Assembly: GCA_002733715.2 (NCBI GenBank)
Contig: NVWQ02000045.1
Location: forward strand, 1 to 64,000
Length of the DNA: 64,000 nucleotides
From: Methylophaga sp.
Lineage (GTDB): Bacteria; Pseudomonadota; Gammaproteobacteria; Nitrosococcales; Methylophagaceae
Direction: 5' to 3'
A program made the translations under genes and the position numbers. The notes below the pieces were generated by a model. The model was not told the origin of the DNA, ran no database searches, and saw only the letters and a program-made list of their open reading frames with translations. Positions 46,014-56,282 of the stretch are shown here, piece after piece. Every line of letters begins with the position of its first letter. The first letter of the stretch is position 1.

Positions 46014-47522
46014 ATGTGCGGAATTATAGGTATCGTTGGAAAATCTAAAGTGAACCAGTCGATTTATGACGGTTTGACTGTGCTCCAACATCGTGGACAA
46101 GATGCCGCCGGTATCGTTACCTGTGATGAAAAGGGGCAGTTATTTTTACGTAAAGCCAATGGCTTGGTGAAAGATGTATTTCACACCCGCCATATGTTGG
46201 AATTAAAAGGTAATATGGGGATTGGCCATATTCGCTACCCGACGGCAGGATGTTCAACTTCAGCTGAGGCCCAGCCTTTTTATGTGAATTCACCTTTTGG
46301 CATCACACTTGCCCATAATGGAAACCTAACTAACACAAAGCAGCTTAAAGAAGAGCTATATCAAAGTGATCGCCGCCACCTCAATACTAATTCTGATTCA
46401 GAAGTGTTACTCAATATCTTGGCACATGAATTACAAAAAACCAGCAAATTAAAGCCTCAACCGGAAGATGTATTTAAAGCCGTCACTCAACTTCATCAAC
46501 GTTGTCGTGGTGCCTACGCTGTTGTAGCAATGATTGCTGGTGTAGGAATTCTAGCGTTTCGCGACCCTTATGGCATTCGTCCCGTTGTTATAGGTAAGCG
46601 TAAAAATACTGAAGCAGATGAATATATTATCGCATCAGAAAGTGTTGCCATTGATACGCTTGGATTTGAACTGATTCGAGATATAGCGCCAGGAGAATGT
46701 GTCTTTATTGATATTAATGGTAACTTCCATGCGCAACAATGTGCTGATAATCCTGTTATCTCACCTTGTATTTTTGAATATGTTTATTTTGCTCGTCCAG
46801 ATTCCATAATGGATGGTATTTCAGTTCATAAAAGTCGCCTACGAATGGGGACTAAATTAGCACAGAAAATTAAACGAGATTTTTCTGAACTTGATATTGA
46901 TGTTGTAATTCCTATTCCTGATACAAGCCGTAGCGCCGCTTTGCAGTTATCGTATGATTTAGGTATTCCATATCAAGAGGGCTTCATTAAAAACCGTTAT
47001 ATTGGTCGTACCTTTATTATGCCGGGCCAAACTGAGCGTAAAAAATCAGTCCGTCAAAAATTAAATGCCATTGATTTAGAATTTAGAGGAAAAAATGTAC
47101 TATTAGTTGATGATTCTATAGTACGAGGCACCACATCACAGCAAATAGTACAAATGGCACGGGATGCGGGTGCCAACAAAGTTTATTTTGCTTCAGCCGC
47201 ACCACCGGTACGCTACCCTAATGTTTATGGTATTGATATGCCTTCAGCAGAAGAGTTTGTCGCCCATGACCGTACTATTGAACAGATAGCGCAAGAATTA
47301 GGTGTTGATGAACTAATATACCAAGATCTTGATGATTTAGTTGAAGCGGTTAATCATAATAATAGTGCGCAAGGCTTTGATACATCTTGTTTTAGTGCGG
47401 AATATATTACAGGTGATATTGACCAGGCCTATCTTGATTATATCGAATCATTACGTAATGATTCAACGAAACAGCAAGCTGAAAGTAGTAATGCTGTTAT
47501 TGAGATTCATAACAACGCGTAA
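46014..47522 (+). CDS. purF: Amidophosphoribosyltransferase
   Basis: A 502-residue enzyme for the first step of purine synthesis. After Met removal Cys2 (MCGIIGIVG) is the glutaminase nucleophile. The N-terminal Ntn domain includes [13 protein letters not shown] and [16 protein letters not shown], with a Phe/Asn-rich [10 protein letters not shown]. The PRTase domain contains [21 protein letters not shown]. coli PurF is 505 residues. No PurR-like box was sought in detail. Confidence 0.95.
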   Translation: MCGIIGIVGKSKVNQSIYDGLTVLQHRGQDAAGIVTCDEKGQLFLRKANGLVKDVFHTRHMLELKGNMGIGHIRYPTAGCSTSAEAQPFYVNSPFGITLAHNGNLTNTKQLKEELYQSDRRHLNTNSDSEVLLNILAHELQKTSKLKPQPEDVFKAVTQLHQRCRGAYAVVAMIAGVGILAFRDPYGIRPVVIGKRKNTEADEYIIASESVAIDTLGFELIRDIAPGECVFIDINGNFHAQQCADNPVISPCIFEYVYFARPDSIMDGISVHKSRLRMGTKLAQKIKRDFSELDIDVVIPIPDTSRSAALQLSYDLGIPYQEGFIKNRYIGRTFIMPGQTERKKSVRQKLNAIDLEFRGKNVLLVDDSIVRGTTSQQIVQMARDAGANKVYFASAAPPVRYPNVYGIDMPSAEEFVAHDRTIEQIAQELGVDELIYQDLDDLVEAVNHNNSAQGFDTSCFSAEYITGDIDQAYLDYIESLRNDSTKQQAESSNAVIEIHNNA

Positions 47523-47559
47523 AGATTAAATATAACAGTTATTGCAAGCTTGTTTAATA

Positions 47560-47588
47560 TTGCTGTTTCATTGAAATTCCTATATAAT
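47560..47588 (+). promoter_or_regulatory. Promoter of the yceD-rpmF-plsX-fab operon
   Basis: TTGCTG (47560-47565) and TATAAT (47583-47588) are 17 bp apart. The predicted start point, about 47595, is only about 4 bp before the yceD ATG (47599), so the transcript would be nearly leaderless. Confidence 0.65.
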
Positions 47589-47598
47589 TCCGGCGATT

Positions 47599-48120
47599 AT
47601 GCATCAGAAACTGCCCAAAGAAATAGATCCGCTACGCCTTGCTCAAAACGGCTTAAAGTTAGCGGGTCAGTTAGCCGTAACAGAAATGCCGAGATTGCTT
47701 CAATCTCTTGTGAGTAATGAAGGCATAGTAGATGTGGATATTGCATTTGATGTCGATGAAGTTCATACGCCTTTTATGCGAGGCGAGTTCACAACAACGA
47801 TTTCAATGACCTGTGAACGTTGCATGAAAGAGATGAAGGTAGATTTAGATGTTCATTGTTTGTTGGCTATGGTGACAAATGAGCGAAAGATTGAAGGATT
47901 AGCTGAGCAGTATGATCCCTGGTTACTTGAGAATAGTGACGATGTACTGCTTAGCAGTGTAATTGAAGATGAACTGATATTAGCATTGCCTCTCGTGCCT
48001 CGCCATGATGAAGCATGTTTGCCCGCTAGTGAATGGTCATCAGCAGATGAGATGGCAGAAGAGATTGAAGAAAAAGTTTCGCCCTTCGCTGTTTTAGCAA
48101 CACTAAAAACAAAGAAATAA
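47599..48120 (+). CDS. yceD: YceD family (DUF177) protein
   Basis: A 173-residue protein, standard for DUF177: CERCMKEMKVDL (the C-x2-C zinc-like pair), DVLLSSVIEDELILALPLVPRH and a C-terminal SPFAVLATLKTKK. It is widely found directly before rpmF and is linked to ribosome assembly or rRNA processing in plants and some bacteria. The promoter sits almost on the start codon. Confidence 0.9.
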   Translation: MHQKLPKEIDPLRLAQNGLKLAGQLAVTEMPRLLQSLVSNEGIVDVDIAFDVDEVHTPFMRGEFTTTISMTCERCMKEMKVDLDVHCLLAMVTNERKIEGLAEQYDPWLLENSDDVLLSSVIEDELILALPLVPRHDEACLPASEWSSADEMAEEIEEKVSPFAVLATLKTKK

Positions 48121-48190
48121 GGTAACCATCTTAATCGAGATAGTTACAAAGTAAGTTTGGTTTAAAAATAGTTTATTTTAGGAGTTAGAC

Positions 48191-48379
48191 ATGGCAGTAC
48201 AAAAGAGTAAAAAAAGCACATCACGTCGCGGCATGCGTCGTTCACACAACGCGTTAACAGCTGAAACACTATCTGTTGACTCAACATCGGGTGAGCTTCA
48301 CCGCCGTCATCATGTAACCGCTGATGGTTATTACCGTGGACGTAAAGTCATTGCTGACACAGTAACTGAAAGCGAATAA
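48191..48379 (+). CDS. rpmF: 50S ribosomal protein L32
   Basis: A 62-residue basic protein, [19 protein letters not shown] followed by [15 protein letters not shown], the L32 signature. No CxxC zinc pair is present in this version. The AGGAG ribosome site is strong. Confidence 0.96.
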   Translation: MAVQKSKKSTSRRGMRRSHNALTAETLSVDSTSGELHRRHHVTADGYYRGRKVIADTVTESE

Positions 48380-48389
48380 GGCTTCACAT

Positions 48390-49406
48390 TTGAGTCTTAA
48401 AATATCGATTGATGCCATGGGCGGAGATCACGGGCCTCAAGTCGTGATTCCCGCTGCAATTCGAGCATTAAAAACACATCAAAACGTCCACTTAATATTG
48501 GTGGGTGATAAAGATGTGCTAGCTACTCTTTTAGAAGAGTATGGCGCACAAGATGAAGAGCGATTATCTATTCATCATGCATCGCAACAAGTGGCAATGG
48601 ATGAATCGCCTGCGTTGGCTTTGCGGGGTAAAAAAGACTCGTCTATGCGCGTTGCTATTAATTTAGTGAAAGATGGTACGGCCTCTGCTTGTGTTAGTGC
48701 GGGTAATACCGGCGCGTTAATGGCAACAGCTCGTTTTGTTCTTAAAACATTGCCAGGTATTGAGCGCCCAGCAATTATTTCAGAGTTGCCTACCGTTAAA
48801 GGTCACACCTACGTGCTTGATTTAGGTGCGAATGTTGATTCTAGTGCAGAACACCTAGTGCAGTTTGCGGTTATGGGTTCAGTACTTTGTTCGTTAATTG
48901 ATGGTAAAGAAAAGCCAACAATTGGCTTGCTTAATATTGGCGAAGAAGAAATGAAAGGCAATGAGCGTGTTAAAGAAGCCGCCCGCCTGATAGCTGAAAC
49001 CGATCTGAATTACCAAGGCTTTGTCGAAGGCGATGGTTTGTATCGAGGTGAAGTGGATGTGGTTGTTTGCGATGGTTTTGTCGGTAATGTTGCACTTAAA
49101 GCGAGTGAGGGCGTAGTACATATGATTCGCCATTTCTTACGCGAATCTTTTAATCGAAATATCTTTACTAAATTGGCAGGTTTAATTGCTGCACCGGTTT
49201 TAAAAAGCTTTCGCGATGAGCTTGATCCGCGTGCACATAACGGCGCGAATTTTATAGGCTTACAAGGAATTGTAATTAAAAGTCATGGCGGCACCGATGA
49301 AATCGGTTTTGCTAATGCTATTAAAATTGCCATTATCGAAGCTGAACACGACGTACCAACACATATAAGTAAACATTTAGAATCGTTATTAGAAGGCCAA
49401 GTTTAA
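48390..49406 (+). CDS. plsX: Phosphate acyltransferase PlsX
   Basis: A 338-residue enzyme making acyl phosphate from acyl-ACP for phospholipid synthesis. It has [29 protein letters not shown] and DEIGFANAI. The start is TTG at 48390; the residues after it match the usual N-terminus ([13 protein letters not shown]). One base overlap (TAATG) couples it to fabH. Confidence 0.93.
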   Translation: MSLKISIDAMGGDHGPQVVIPAAIRALKTHQNVHLILVGDKDVLATLLEEYGAQDEERLSIHHASQQVAMDESPALALRGKKDSSMRVAINLVKDGTASACVSAGNTGALMATARFVLKTLPGIERPAIISELPTVKGHTYVLDLGANVDSSAEHLVQFAVMGSVLCSLIDGKEKPTIGLLNIGEEEMKGNERVKEAARLIAETDLNYQGFVEGDGLYRGEVDVVVCDGFVGNVALKASEGVVHMIRHFLRESFNRNIFTKLAGLIAAPVLKSFRDELDPRAHNGANFIGLQGIVIKSHGGTDEIGFANAIKIAIIEAEHDVPTHISKHLESLLEGQV

Positions 49407-50377
49407 TGGCATCAATGATCTACTCCAGAATCGCTGGAACAGGCAGTTATTTGCCAGAAAAAGCATTGTCTAATCACGATCTTGAGAAAATGGTAGAAAC
49501 TACTGACCAGTGGATCACTGATCGTACTGGAATAAAAAAACGTCATATTGTTGCTGACGACGAGACCACCACAGACTTAGCATTTTATGCCGCTGAAAAA
49601 GCAATTGAAGCTGCTGGCATTGAAAACAATGAGATTGATTTAATTATTGTTGCCACTACAACACCTACCCGCGTATTTCCAAGCACTGCATCATTAGTCC
49701 AAGATAAATTAAATATTCGCACAGGTTGTCCTGCATTCGATATACAAGCGGTTTGCACGGGTTTTGTTTATGCACTAACAGTGGCGGATAAATTTATAAA
49801 ATCAGGTTCAGTAAAAAATGCATTAGTCATCGGTGCTGAAGCCATGTCTCGCATTGTTGATTGGACAGATAGAAACACCTGCGTACTGTTTGGCGACGGA
49901 GCAGGCGCAGTGATATTGCAAGCATCTGAAGAAGCAGGTATTTTATCAACACATATTCACTGTGATGGTAAATTTAATGAATTATTAACTGTGCCAACAG
50001 GTCCAGGTTCCACAGAAAGTGAAGTTCCAGCTTATGTTGAAATGCAAGGAAATGATGTATTCAAGGTTGCTGTGCGTACATTAAGCACGATTGTTGATGA
50101 AACACTCGCCGCAAATAACTTAGATAAACATGATATTGATTGGCTTATTCCACATCAAGCCAATATTAGAATCATATCAGCAACAGCTAAAAAGCTTGAT
50201 ATGTCGATGGACCATGTTGTTGTTACCGTAGATGAGCATGGCAATACGTCATCAGCTTCTATACCTCTTGCGCTTGACACGGCTGTTCGAGATGGACGTA
50301 TTCAACGTGGTGAAACACTGTTGCTGGAAGCATTTGGCGGTGGTTTCACTTGGGGCTCAGCGTTGTTAAAATTTTAA
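49406..50377 (+). CDS. fabH: 3-oxoacyl-ACP synthase III
   Basis: A 323-residue condensing enzyme starting fatty-acid chains from acetyl-CoA and malonyl-ACP. Cys117 in [10 protein letters not shown], His in IPHQANIRI and Asn in [14 protein letters not shown] give the Cys-His-Asn triad. The SSAS-rather-than-TTAS motif is a normal variant. It follows plsX with a one-base overlap. Confidence 0.94.
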   Translation: MASMIYSRIAGTGSYLPEKALSNHDLEKMVETTDQWITDRTGIKKRHIVADDETTTDLAFYAAEKAIEAAGIENNEIDLIIVATTTPTRVFPSTASLVQDKLNIRTGCPAFDIQAVCTGFVYALTVADKFIKSGSVKNALVIGAEAMSRIVDWTDRNTCVLFGDGAGAVILQASEEAGILSTHIHCDGKFNELLTVPTGPGSTESEVPAYVEMQGNDVFKVAVRTLSTIVDETLAANNLDKHDIDWLIPHQANIRIISATAKKLDMSMDHVVVTVDEHGNTSSASIPLALDTAVRDGRIQRGETLLLEAFGGGFTWGSALLKF

Positions 50378-50432
50378 TTGAGATTTTGCACGACCGTGCA
50401 AGGTTCTACAATTTTCTTTAGAGGTTAATCTA

Positions 50433-51374
50433 ATGCGTTTAGCGTTTGTATTTCCGGGCCAAGGCTCACAGTCTGTTGGTATGCTGTCGGATCTGGCAAC
50501 CAAATTTCCACAAGTGCAGTCCACTTTTGCCGAAGCATCCGACGCATTAGGCTATGATTTATGGGCATTAGTGTCTACTGGCCCAGTAGAGTCATTAAAT
50601 GAAACACATCGCACTCAGCCAGCTATGTTGGCGGCAGGTATTGCTGTTTGGCGTAGCTGGCAATCTTTTTCAGACATTAAACCAAGCTTTCTTGCAGGTC
50701 ATAGCCTAGGCGAATATACGGCATTAGTAGCTGCTGGAGCATTAGATTTTACTGATGCCATTAAATTGGTTGAACAACGCGGTCAATTTATGCAACAAGC
50801 CGTGCCAGTGGGCGAGGGGGCAATGGCAGCTATTCTTGGGCTAGAAGATGACGTTGTGCGGGCAGTATGCGCACAAGCAGCCGAAAAAGGCGTGGCTGAA
50901 GCGGTTAATTTTAATTCTCCCGGACAAGTCGTAATTGCCGGTGAAGCACAAGCCATTAATACAGCAATTGAATTAGCAAAAGGAAAAGGCGCTAAACGTG
51001 CACTATTGCTACCTGTTAGCGTTCCATCACATTGTGCATTGATGAAACCTGCAGCAGAACAACTAGCGGCCGCTTTAGAAAATATTACAATTCAGAGCCC
51101 CCAAATTCCTGTTATCCATAATGTCAGTGTTGCAACAGCAAGCAGTGAAGCTGATATTAAGAAATTATTAGCGCAGCAACTTCACAATCCTGTTCGCTGG
51201 GTAGAATCAGTACAATATTTGGCAGCTCAAGGTGTGGATACGCTGGTAGAGTGTGGTCCAGGCAAAGTATTAGCAGGCTTAACAAAACGCATTGATAAAT
51301 CAATCACCGGCTTGCCGATGTTTGATCAAATATCAATAGAAAAAGTACAACAATTTGTAGGAGAAAGCGAATGA
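50433..51374 (+). CDS. fabD: Malonyl-CoA:ACP transacylase
   Basis: A 313-residue transacylase, FPGQGSQSVGML near the N-terminus, Ser91 in AGHSLGEYTALVA, the usual Arg-containing VEQRGQFMQQAV, and a later His (PSHCALM). It overlaps fabG by 4 bp (ATGA). Confidence 0.95.
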   Translation: MRLAFVFPGQGSQSVGMLSDLATKFPQVQSTFAEASDALGYDLWALVSTGPVESLNETHRTQPAMLAAGIAVWRSWQSFSDIKPSFLAGHSLGEYTALVAAGALDFTDAIKLVEQRGQFMQQAVPVGEGAMAAILGLEDDVVRAVCAQAAEKGVAEAVNFNSPGQVVIAGEAQAINTAIELAKGKGAKRALLLPVSVPSHCALMKPAAEQLAAALENITIQSPQIPVIHNVSVATASSEADIKKLLAQQLHNPVRWVESVQYLAAQGVDTLVECGPGKVLAGLTKRIDKSITGLPMFDQISIEKVQQFVGESE

Positions 51375-52114
51375 GTTTAGAAGGTAAAGTTGCCTTAGTT
51401 ACAGGTGCAACACGTGGAATTGGTCGTGCTATCGCACTACGTTTAGGAGCACAAGGTGCTACAGTTGTTGGTACAGCTACATCAGAAGCAGGTGCACAAA
51501 CTATTAGCGATTATTTGAAAAAGGCTAATATCGCTGGCTCAGGTATGGTGCTTAATGTAACAGATGCTGATTCAATAGAAGCCGTTGTTTCTGAGACTGA
51601 AGCAAGCTTTGGAGCACCCGCTATTTTAGTGAATAATGCAGGTATTACACGTGATAATTTATTAATGCGGATGAAAGATGATGAGTGGAACGACATCATC
51701 GATACCAACCTCACTCCTATCTTCAAATTAAGTAAACGCTGCTTACGGGCAATGACAAAAGCACGCTGGGGCCGCATTATTACGATCACATCAGTTGTTG
51801 GCGTAATGGGTAATGCTGGCCAAACAAACTACGCTGCAGCAAAAGCAGGTGTTATAGGATTCAGTAAATCATTAGCGCGTGAAGTGGGTGTTCGCGGTAT
51901 TACTGCTAACTGCGTTGCGCCAGGGTTTATTGACACAGATATGACAAGTGGGTTGTCTGATGACCATAAAGAAGCATTACTAACACAGGTTCCTGTTAAA
52001 CGATTAGGTGAACCAGAAGAAATAGCGGCCGCAGTTGGCTATTTAGCCAGCGAAGATGCAGGATATGTTACGGGTGAAACTATAAACGTAAATGGCGGCA
52101 TGTATATGAATTGA
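51371..52114 (+). CDS. fabG: 3-oxoacyl-ACP reductase
   Basis: A 247-residue NADPH-dependent SDR: TGATRGIGRAIAL, LVNNAGITRDNLLMRM, NYAAAKAGVIGF with the catalytic Tyr and Lys, and a C-terminal ETINVNGGMYM. Standard FabG features and length. Confidence 0.95.
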   Translation: MSLEGKVALVTGATRGIGRAIALRLGAQGATVVGTATSEAGAQTISDYLKKANIAGSGMVLNVTDADSIEAVVSETEASFGAPAILVNNAGITRDNLLMRMKDDEWNDIIDTNLTPIFKLSKRCLRAMTKARWGRIITITSVVGVMGNAGQTNYAAAKAGVIGFSKSLAREVGVRGITANCVAPGFIDTDMTSGLSDDHKEALLTQVPVKRLGEPEEIAAAVGYLASEDAGYVTGETINVNGGMYMN

Positions 52115-52174
52115 TTGGCTTTATTTAAGCTGGTCTACATAAACGATTATTGAAAATAATCATTTACAAGCAAT

Positions 52175-52203
52175 TTGGCTTGTTTATAAAATGGTAGCAT
52201 TAT
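52175..52203 (+). promoter_or_regulatory. Candidate promoter of acpP
   Basis: TTGGCT (52175-52180) and CATTAT (52198-52203), 17 bp apart, about 49 bp before the acpP start. The -10 is weak (4 of 6). A strong separate acpP promoter would be expected from its high expression. Confidence 0.4.
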
Positions 52204-52251
52204 AAAATGCAATCAATATTTTGAGTATTAACCACTGAAGGAAGTAGAAAT

Positions 52252-52488
52252 ATGAGTGATATCCAAGCCCAAGTAACTGAAATTGTTGTTGAACAACTAG
52301 GCGTAAACACTGATGAAGTAAAAGCTGATGCATCATTTATTGATGATTTAGGCGCCGATTCTTTAGATACCGTTGAATTAGTAATGGCTCTTGAAGAAGC
52401 TTTTGACTGTGAAATTCCAGATGAAGAAGCTGAGAAAATCACTACAGTTGCTGAAGCAGTAAAATATATTAATTCTGTTCAGTCTTAA
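52252..52488 (+). CDS. acpP: Acyl carrier protein
   Basis: A 78-residue acidic protein with the 4'-phosphopantetheine site Ser37 in [11 protein letters not shown]. It is typical in length and charge. GGAAG ribosome site. It carries acyl chains for the fab enzymes around it. Confidence 0.97.
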   Translation: MSDIQAQVTEIVVEQLGVNTDEVKADASFIDDLGADSLDTVELVMALEEAFDCEIPDEEAEKITTVAEAVKYINSVQS

Positions 52489-52507
52489 TATCTCAGATTG
52501 CTAAATC

Positions 52508-52546
52508 ATAGCCGCCTATCGTGTTACACGCTAGGCGGCTATTTTG
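52508..52546 (+). terminator. Intrinsic terminator after acpP
   Basis: Perfect 11-bp stem ATAGCCGCCTA / TAGGCGGCTAT (52508-52518, 52532-52542) with an inner CGTG-TTA-CACG hairpin, followed by TTTTG. It would reduce fabF relative to acpP expression. Confidence 0.88.
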
Positions 52547-52567
52547 TTTTTGAAGGAGAGGTTTGCG

Positions 52568-53809
52568 ATGAGTAAGCGACGCGTTGTAATCACTGGCTTA
52601 GGTGCGGTGACACCTGTAGGTTTAAACGTTAAAGACAGCTGGCAGAATATTCTTGCTGGCAAGAGTGGTATTGTTCCTCTTACCTCTTTCGATGTATCAG
52701 AATTCTCTGTTCGTTTTGGCGGCAGCATTAAAGATTTTGATATCACCACAATAATTTCCCGAAAAGAAGCGAAAAAAATGGATACTTTCATCCATTATGG
52801 AATTGCTGCCGGTAAAGAAGCGATTGAAGATTCAGGGCTTGAAATAACGGATGAAAATGCTGAGAGAATTGGTGTTGCTATCGGTTCTGGCATCGGTGGT
52901 GTCTCTGGTATAGAAAAAGGCTATGATGCCTTTTTAAAAGGTGGCCCAAGAAAAATTTCACCTTTCTTCGTACCAAGTAATATTATCAATATGATTTCGG
53001 GTAATTTGTCTATTATGTTTGGCTTAAAAGGCCCAACTACGGCTATATCAACAGCCTGTTCAACAGGCACACATTGCATTAGTACTGCGGGTCGAATGAT
53101 TCAATATGGCGAGGCGGATGTAATGATTGCCGGTGGCGCAGAAATGGCTACTTCTCCAACAGGATTAGGTGGTTTTGCTGCGGCACGTGCATTATCAACA
53201 CGTAATGATGATCCTGAAGCGGCGAGTCGCCCTTGGGATGTAGATCGTGATGGTTTTGTTCTAGGTGATGGTGCTGGTGTTGTTGTTTTAGAAGAATATG
53301 AACATGCGATCAAACGCGGTGCAACTATTTATGCTGAACTGGCAGGCTCAGGCATGAGTTCAGATGCTTATCATATGACCATGCCATCAAAAGGTGGTGA
53401 AGGTGCAGCTCGTTCAATGAAAAATGCCATGGCCGATGCTCAAATATCAGCAGATCAAATTGACTATATTAATGCGCATGGAACATCAACTCCTGCAGGT
53501 GATGGCGCTGAGACTCAAGCGGTTAAATCTGCGCTAGGTAATGCTGCAAATTCTGTCGCAATTAGTTCCACAAAATCAATGATTGGTCATTTGTTAGGTG
53601 CAGCCGGTGGTGTTGAAGCTATATTTAGTATCTTAGCCATTCGTGATCAAGTTGCACCACCTACCATTAATTTAGATAATCCTGATCCAGTATGTGATTT
53701 AGATTATGTACCGCATACAGCACGTCCAATGAAGATTGATATTGCCATGTCAAATTCATTCGGTTTTGGCGGAACTAATGGCACAATTATCTTTAACAAG
53801 TTAAAATAA
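52568..53809 (+). CDS. fabF: 3-oxoacyl-ACP synthase II
   Basis: 413 residues, the same as E. coli FabF, from ATG 52568 with AGGAGAGG before it. Cys about 164 in [10 protein letters not shown], two His ([12 protein letters not shown] and [12 protein letters not shown]) and a glycine-rich [10 protein letters not shown]. It elongates acyl chains, including unsaturated ones. Confidence 0.96.
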   Translation: MSKRRVVITGLGAVTPVGLNVKDSWQNILAGKSGIVPLTSFDVSEFSVRFGGSIKDFDITTIISRKEAKKMDTFIHYGIAAGKEAIEDSGLEITDENAERIGVAIGSGIGGVSGIEKGYDAFLKGGPRKISPFFVPSNIINMISGNLSIMFGLKGPTTAISTACSTGTHCISTAGRMIQYGEADVMIAGGAEMATSPTGLGGFAAARALSTRNDDPEAASRPWDVDRDGFVLGDGAGVVVLEEYEHAIKRGATIYAELAGSGMSSDAYHMTMPSKGGEGAARSMKNAMADAQISADQIDYINAHGTSTPAGDGAETQAVKSALGNAANSVAISSTKSMIGHLLGAAGGVEAIFSILAIRDQVAPPTINLDNPDPVCDLDYVPHTARPMKIDIAMSNSFGFGGTNGTIIFNKLK

Positions 53810-53824
53810 CTAATTGAAATACAT

Positions 53825-54646
53825 ATGATTCTAGTTAACGGAAAAGCCGATAATAGAATCAGCATTTCAGATCGAGCCATACAATATGGTGATGGTCTTT
53901 TTGAAACAATTGCATACCGAAATGGCCAGCTTGAATTTGTTGATACCCATTTGATGCGTCTTGCTGTAGGGTGTAAACGGCTGGCTATTCCTTTTCGTCA
54001 GCTAAAACAATTGAAAGAAGAATTGTCGATTGTATTAACTGAATTAGCCGAACATGATGCTGTAATCAAAATTATTATCAGTCGTGGCAGTGGTGGTCGA
54101 GGTTATTTGGCGGATCCGAGTGTTGAACCTACTCGTATAATATCAACATATCCATTACCAACGTATCCTGCTAATTATCAAGAAATAGGTGTCACAGCTA
54201 GGATCTGCCAACAACGCTTATCTGAAAATACCAGCTTGGCGGGTATTAAGCACTTAAATCGCTTAGAACAAGTATTGGCGCGAACCGAATGGCATGATCC
54301 TGAAATTTCTGAAGGCATAATGCTCGATCAACATGAGAATGTGATTGAAGGCACCATGAGTAACTTATTTATTGTGAAAGCAGGTGAATTATTTACCGCA
54401 GAACTCAATAAATCCGGGGTGGCGGGTATTATTCGTGCAGAAATTTTAGACATAACAGCAGACAACAATATTCCTTGTACTGAAACGATCATATCTAAGA
54501 GTACATTAGCGGATGCAGATGAGGTGTTTGTCTGTAATAGTATTATTGGTATATGGCCGGTAACGTGTATTTATAATGGTAAAATAAACTATAATTATCC
54601 CGTTGGAAAAATAACCCGCCAATTACAAAATTTATTGTCGAACTAA
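53825..54646 (+). CDS. pabC: Aminodeoxychorismate lyase
   Basis: A 273-residue fold-type IV PLP enzyme releasing p-aminobenzoate for folate. RAIQYGDGLFETIAYRNG, GIKHLNRLEQVLARTEW with the PLP Lys, and EGTMSNLFIV. The position between fabF and mltG is the usual one. Confidence 0.9.
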   Translation: MILVNGKADNRISISDRAIQYGDGLFETIAYRNGQLEFVDTHLMRLAVGCKRLAIPFRQLKQLKEELSIVLTELAEHDAVIKIIISRGSGGRGYLADPSVEPTRIISTYPLPTYPANYQEIGVTARICQQRLSENTSLAGIKHLNRLEQVLARTEWHDPEISEGIMLDQHENVIEGTMSNLFIVKAGELFTAELNKSGVAGIIRAEILDITADNNIPCTETIISKSTLADADEVFVCNSIIGIWPVTCIYNGKINYNYPVGKITRQLQNLLSN

Positions 54647-54647
54647 T

Positions 54648-55658
54648 ATGCGCCTGATTAAAAACATACTACTTTTCTTGCTTCTATTGATTGCTATTGC
54701 GATGGCCTTGGCGTGGAATCAATATCAGCGGTTTCTTTCTACGCCACTACAAATAGGTAATGAGAGTATTCATTACATGGTTGAGAGTGGCAGTAGTTTG
54801 CTGGATATAGGTCAAGATCTCAATGCAAAAGGTTTTACTTCATTACCACCAAAATATCTTTATTTCTATGGCCGTTTACAAAATAAAGCACATTTAGTTA
54901 AGGCGGGTGAATATAAAATTTTGCCCAATACAACGTTCCCAGAATTATTAGATCAACTTGTCGAAGGACAAGTAATACAATACTCCTTTACACTTATTGA
55001 GGGTATGACATCTCAACAATTTATCGATGCTATCGTAGCTGATGAGCGCTTTGAAAAAACATTAACAGATACAAAATTGGCAGCGGTGATGAAAGCCATA
55101 GGCTTAGATAAAACCCATGGTGAAGGTGAGTTTCAGCCAGAAACCTATCATTTTACAGCAGGTACTACTGATAAAGAGATGCTGCAACGTGCTCATGCCA
55201 TGATGATAGCAACGCTAGAACTTGAATGGCAAAATAGAGCTAAAAACCTGCCTTATAAAACATCTTATGATGCTTTGATTATGGCATCAATTATTGAAAA
55301 AGAATCAGGCATAGCAGAAGAGCGACCTCAAATTGCAGGTGTGTTTATCCGCCGATTGGCAAAAGGCATGCGCTTGCAAACGGACCCTACGGTTATCTAT
55401 GGCATGGGTGATAAATATAAGGGTAATATTCGCCGCAAAGATTTAACCACGGATACACCCTATAACACCTATACACGCTATGGTTTGCCACCAACACCTA
55501 TTGCTCTTCCAAGTAAAGAGGCTATTCATGCGGCATTACACCCTAAAGATGGCAAAAGCTTATACTTTGTTGCCACGGGTAAAGAGGGCAGGCATTATTT
55601 CTCAAAGACGCTAGTAGAGCATAATAAAGCTGTTAGAAAGTATCAGTTAAACCGATGA
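54648..55658 (+). CDS. mltG: Endolytic murein transglycosylase MltG
   Basis: A 336-residue protein with an N-terminal helix (about 5-22), a LysM-like region and the YceG domain. MASIIEKESGIAEERPQIAGVF carries the catalytic Glu, then RLQTDPTVIYGMG and YNTYTRYGLPPTPI. It cuts nascent glycan strands and is thought to set their length. Overlaps tmk by 4 bp. Confidence 0.93.
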   Translation: MRLIKNILLFLLLLIAIAMALAWNQYQRFLSTPLQIGNESIHYMVESGSSLLDIGQDLNAKGFTSLPPKYLYFYGRLQNKAHLVKAGEYKILPNTTFPELLDQLVEGQVIQYSFTLIEGMTSQQFIDAIVADERFEKTLTDTKLAAVMKAIGLDKTHGEGEFQPETYHFTAGTTDKEMLQRAHAMMIATLELEWQNRAKNLPYKTSYDALIMASIIEKESGIAEERPQIAGVFIRRLAKGMRLQTDPTVIYGMGDKYKGNIRRKDLTTDTPYNTYTRYGLPPTPIALPSKEAIHAALHPKDGKSLYFVATGKEGRHYFSKTLVEHNKAVRKYQLNR

Positions 55659-56281
55659 TGGGTAAATTTATTACCATTGAAGGGATCGAGGGCGCAGGGA
55701 AATCAACGCAACTAGCCTTTATTCAAAAATATTTAGCAGATCAAAATCAATCACTTACCGTAACTCGAGAACCGGGTGGCACAGAATTGGGTGAGCAGAT
55801 CCGCGAATTATTACTCACGCCCCGCTCACAAGGTATGGCGGTAGATACTGAACTATTACTGATGTTTGCAGCGCGTGCAGAGCATATTGAACAAGTGATT
55901 AAGCCTGCTCTTGAACGTGGTGAATGGGTGCTTTCTGATCGTTTCACAGATGCAACGTTTGCCTATCAAGGAGGAGGACGAGGCATTTCTCAGCAGCGTA
56001 TTACCGAGATAGCGGATTGGACACTAAAAGGATTGCAACCAGACTTAACCTTGCTCTTTGATTTACCTGTCGAAGTAGGGCTGCAACGAGTATTAATTCG
56101 AAATGAAGGTGTCGATCGATTTGAACAAGAAAAAGTTGATTTCTTTCAGCGTATCAAAGAGTGTTATTTAGATCGTGCACAACAAGATCCAAAGCGAATG
56201 AAAATAATTGATGCCAACCAATCGATTGTGGATATTCAAGCCCAATTAACTACCATATTAGATAGTTTGCTTGCACATTAA
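55655..56281 (+). CDS. tmk: Thymidylate kinase
   Basis: A 208-residue kinase making dTDP from dTMP. P-loop GIEGAGKST (9-17), the DR(Y/F)-type SDRFTDATFAYQGGGRG and the REPGGTELGEQIRELLL segment. Two Met codons begin the gene; either works. Confidence 0.95.
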   Translation: MMGKFITIEGIEGAGKSTQLAFIQKYLADQNQSLTVTREPGGTELGEQIRELLLTPRSQGMAVDTELLLMFAARAEHIEQVIKPALERGEWVLSDRFTDATFAYQGGGRGISQQRITEIADWTLKGLQPDLTLLFDLPVEVGLQRVLIRNEGVDRFEQEKVDFFQRIKECYLDRAQQDPKRMKIIDANQSIVDIQAQLTTILDSLLAH

Positions 56282-56282
56282 T

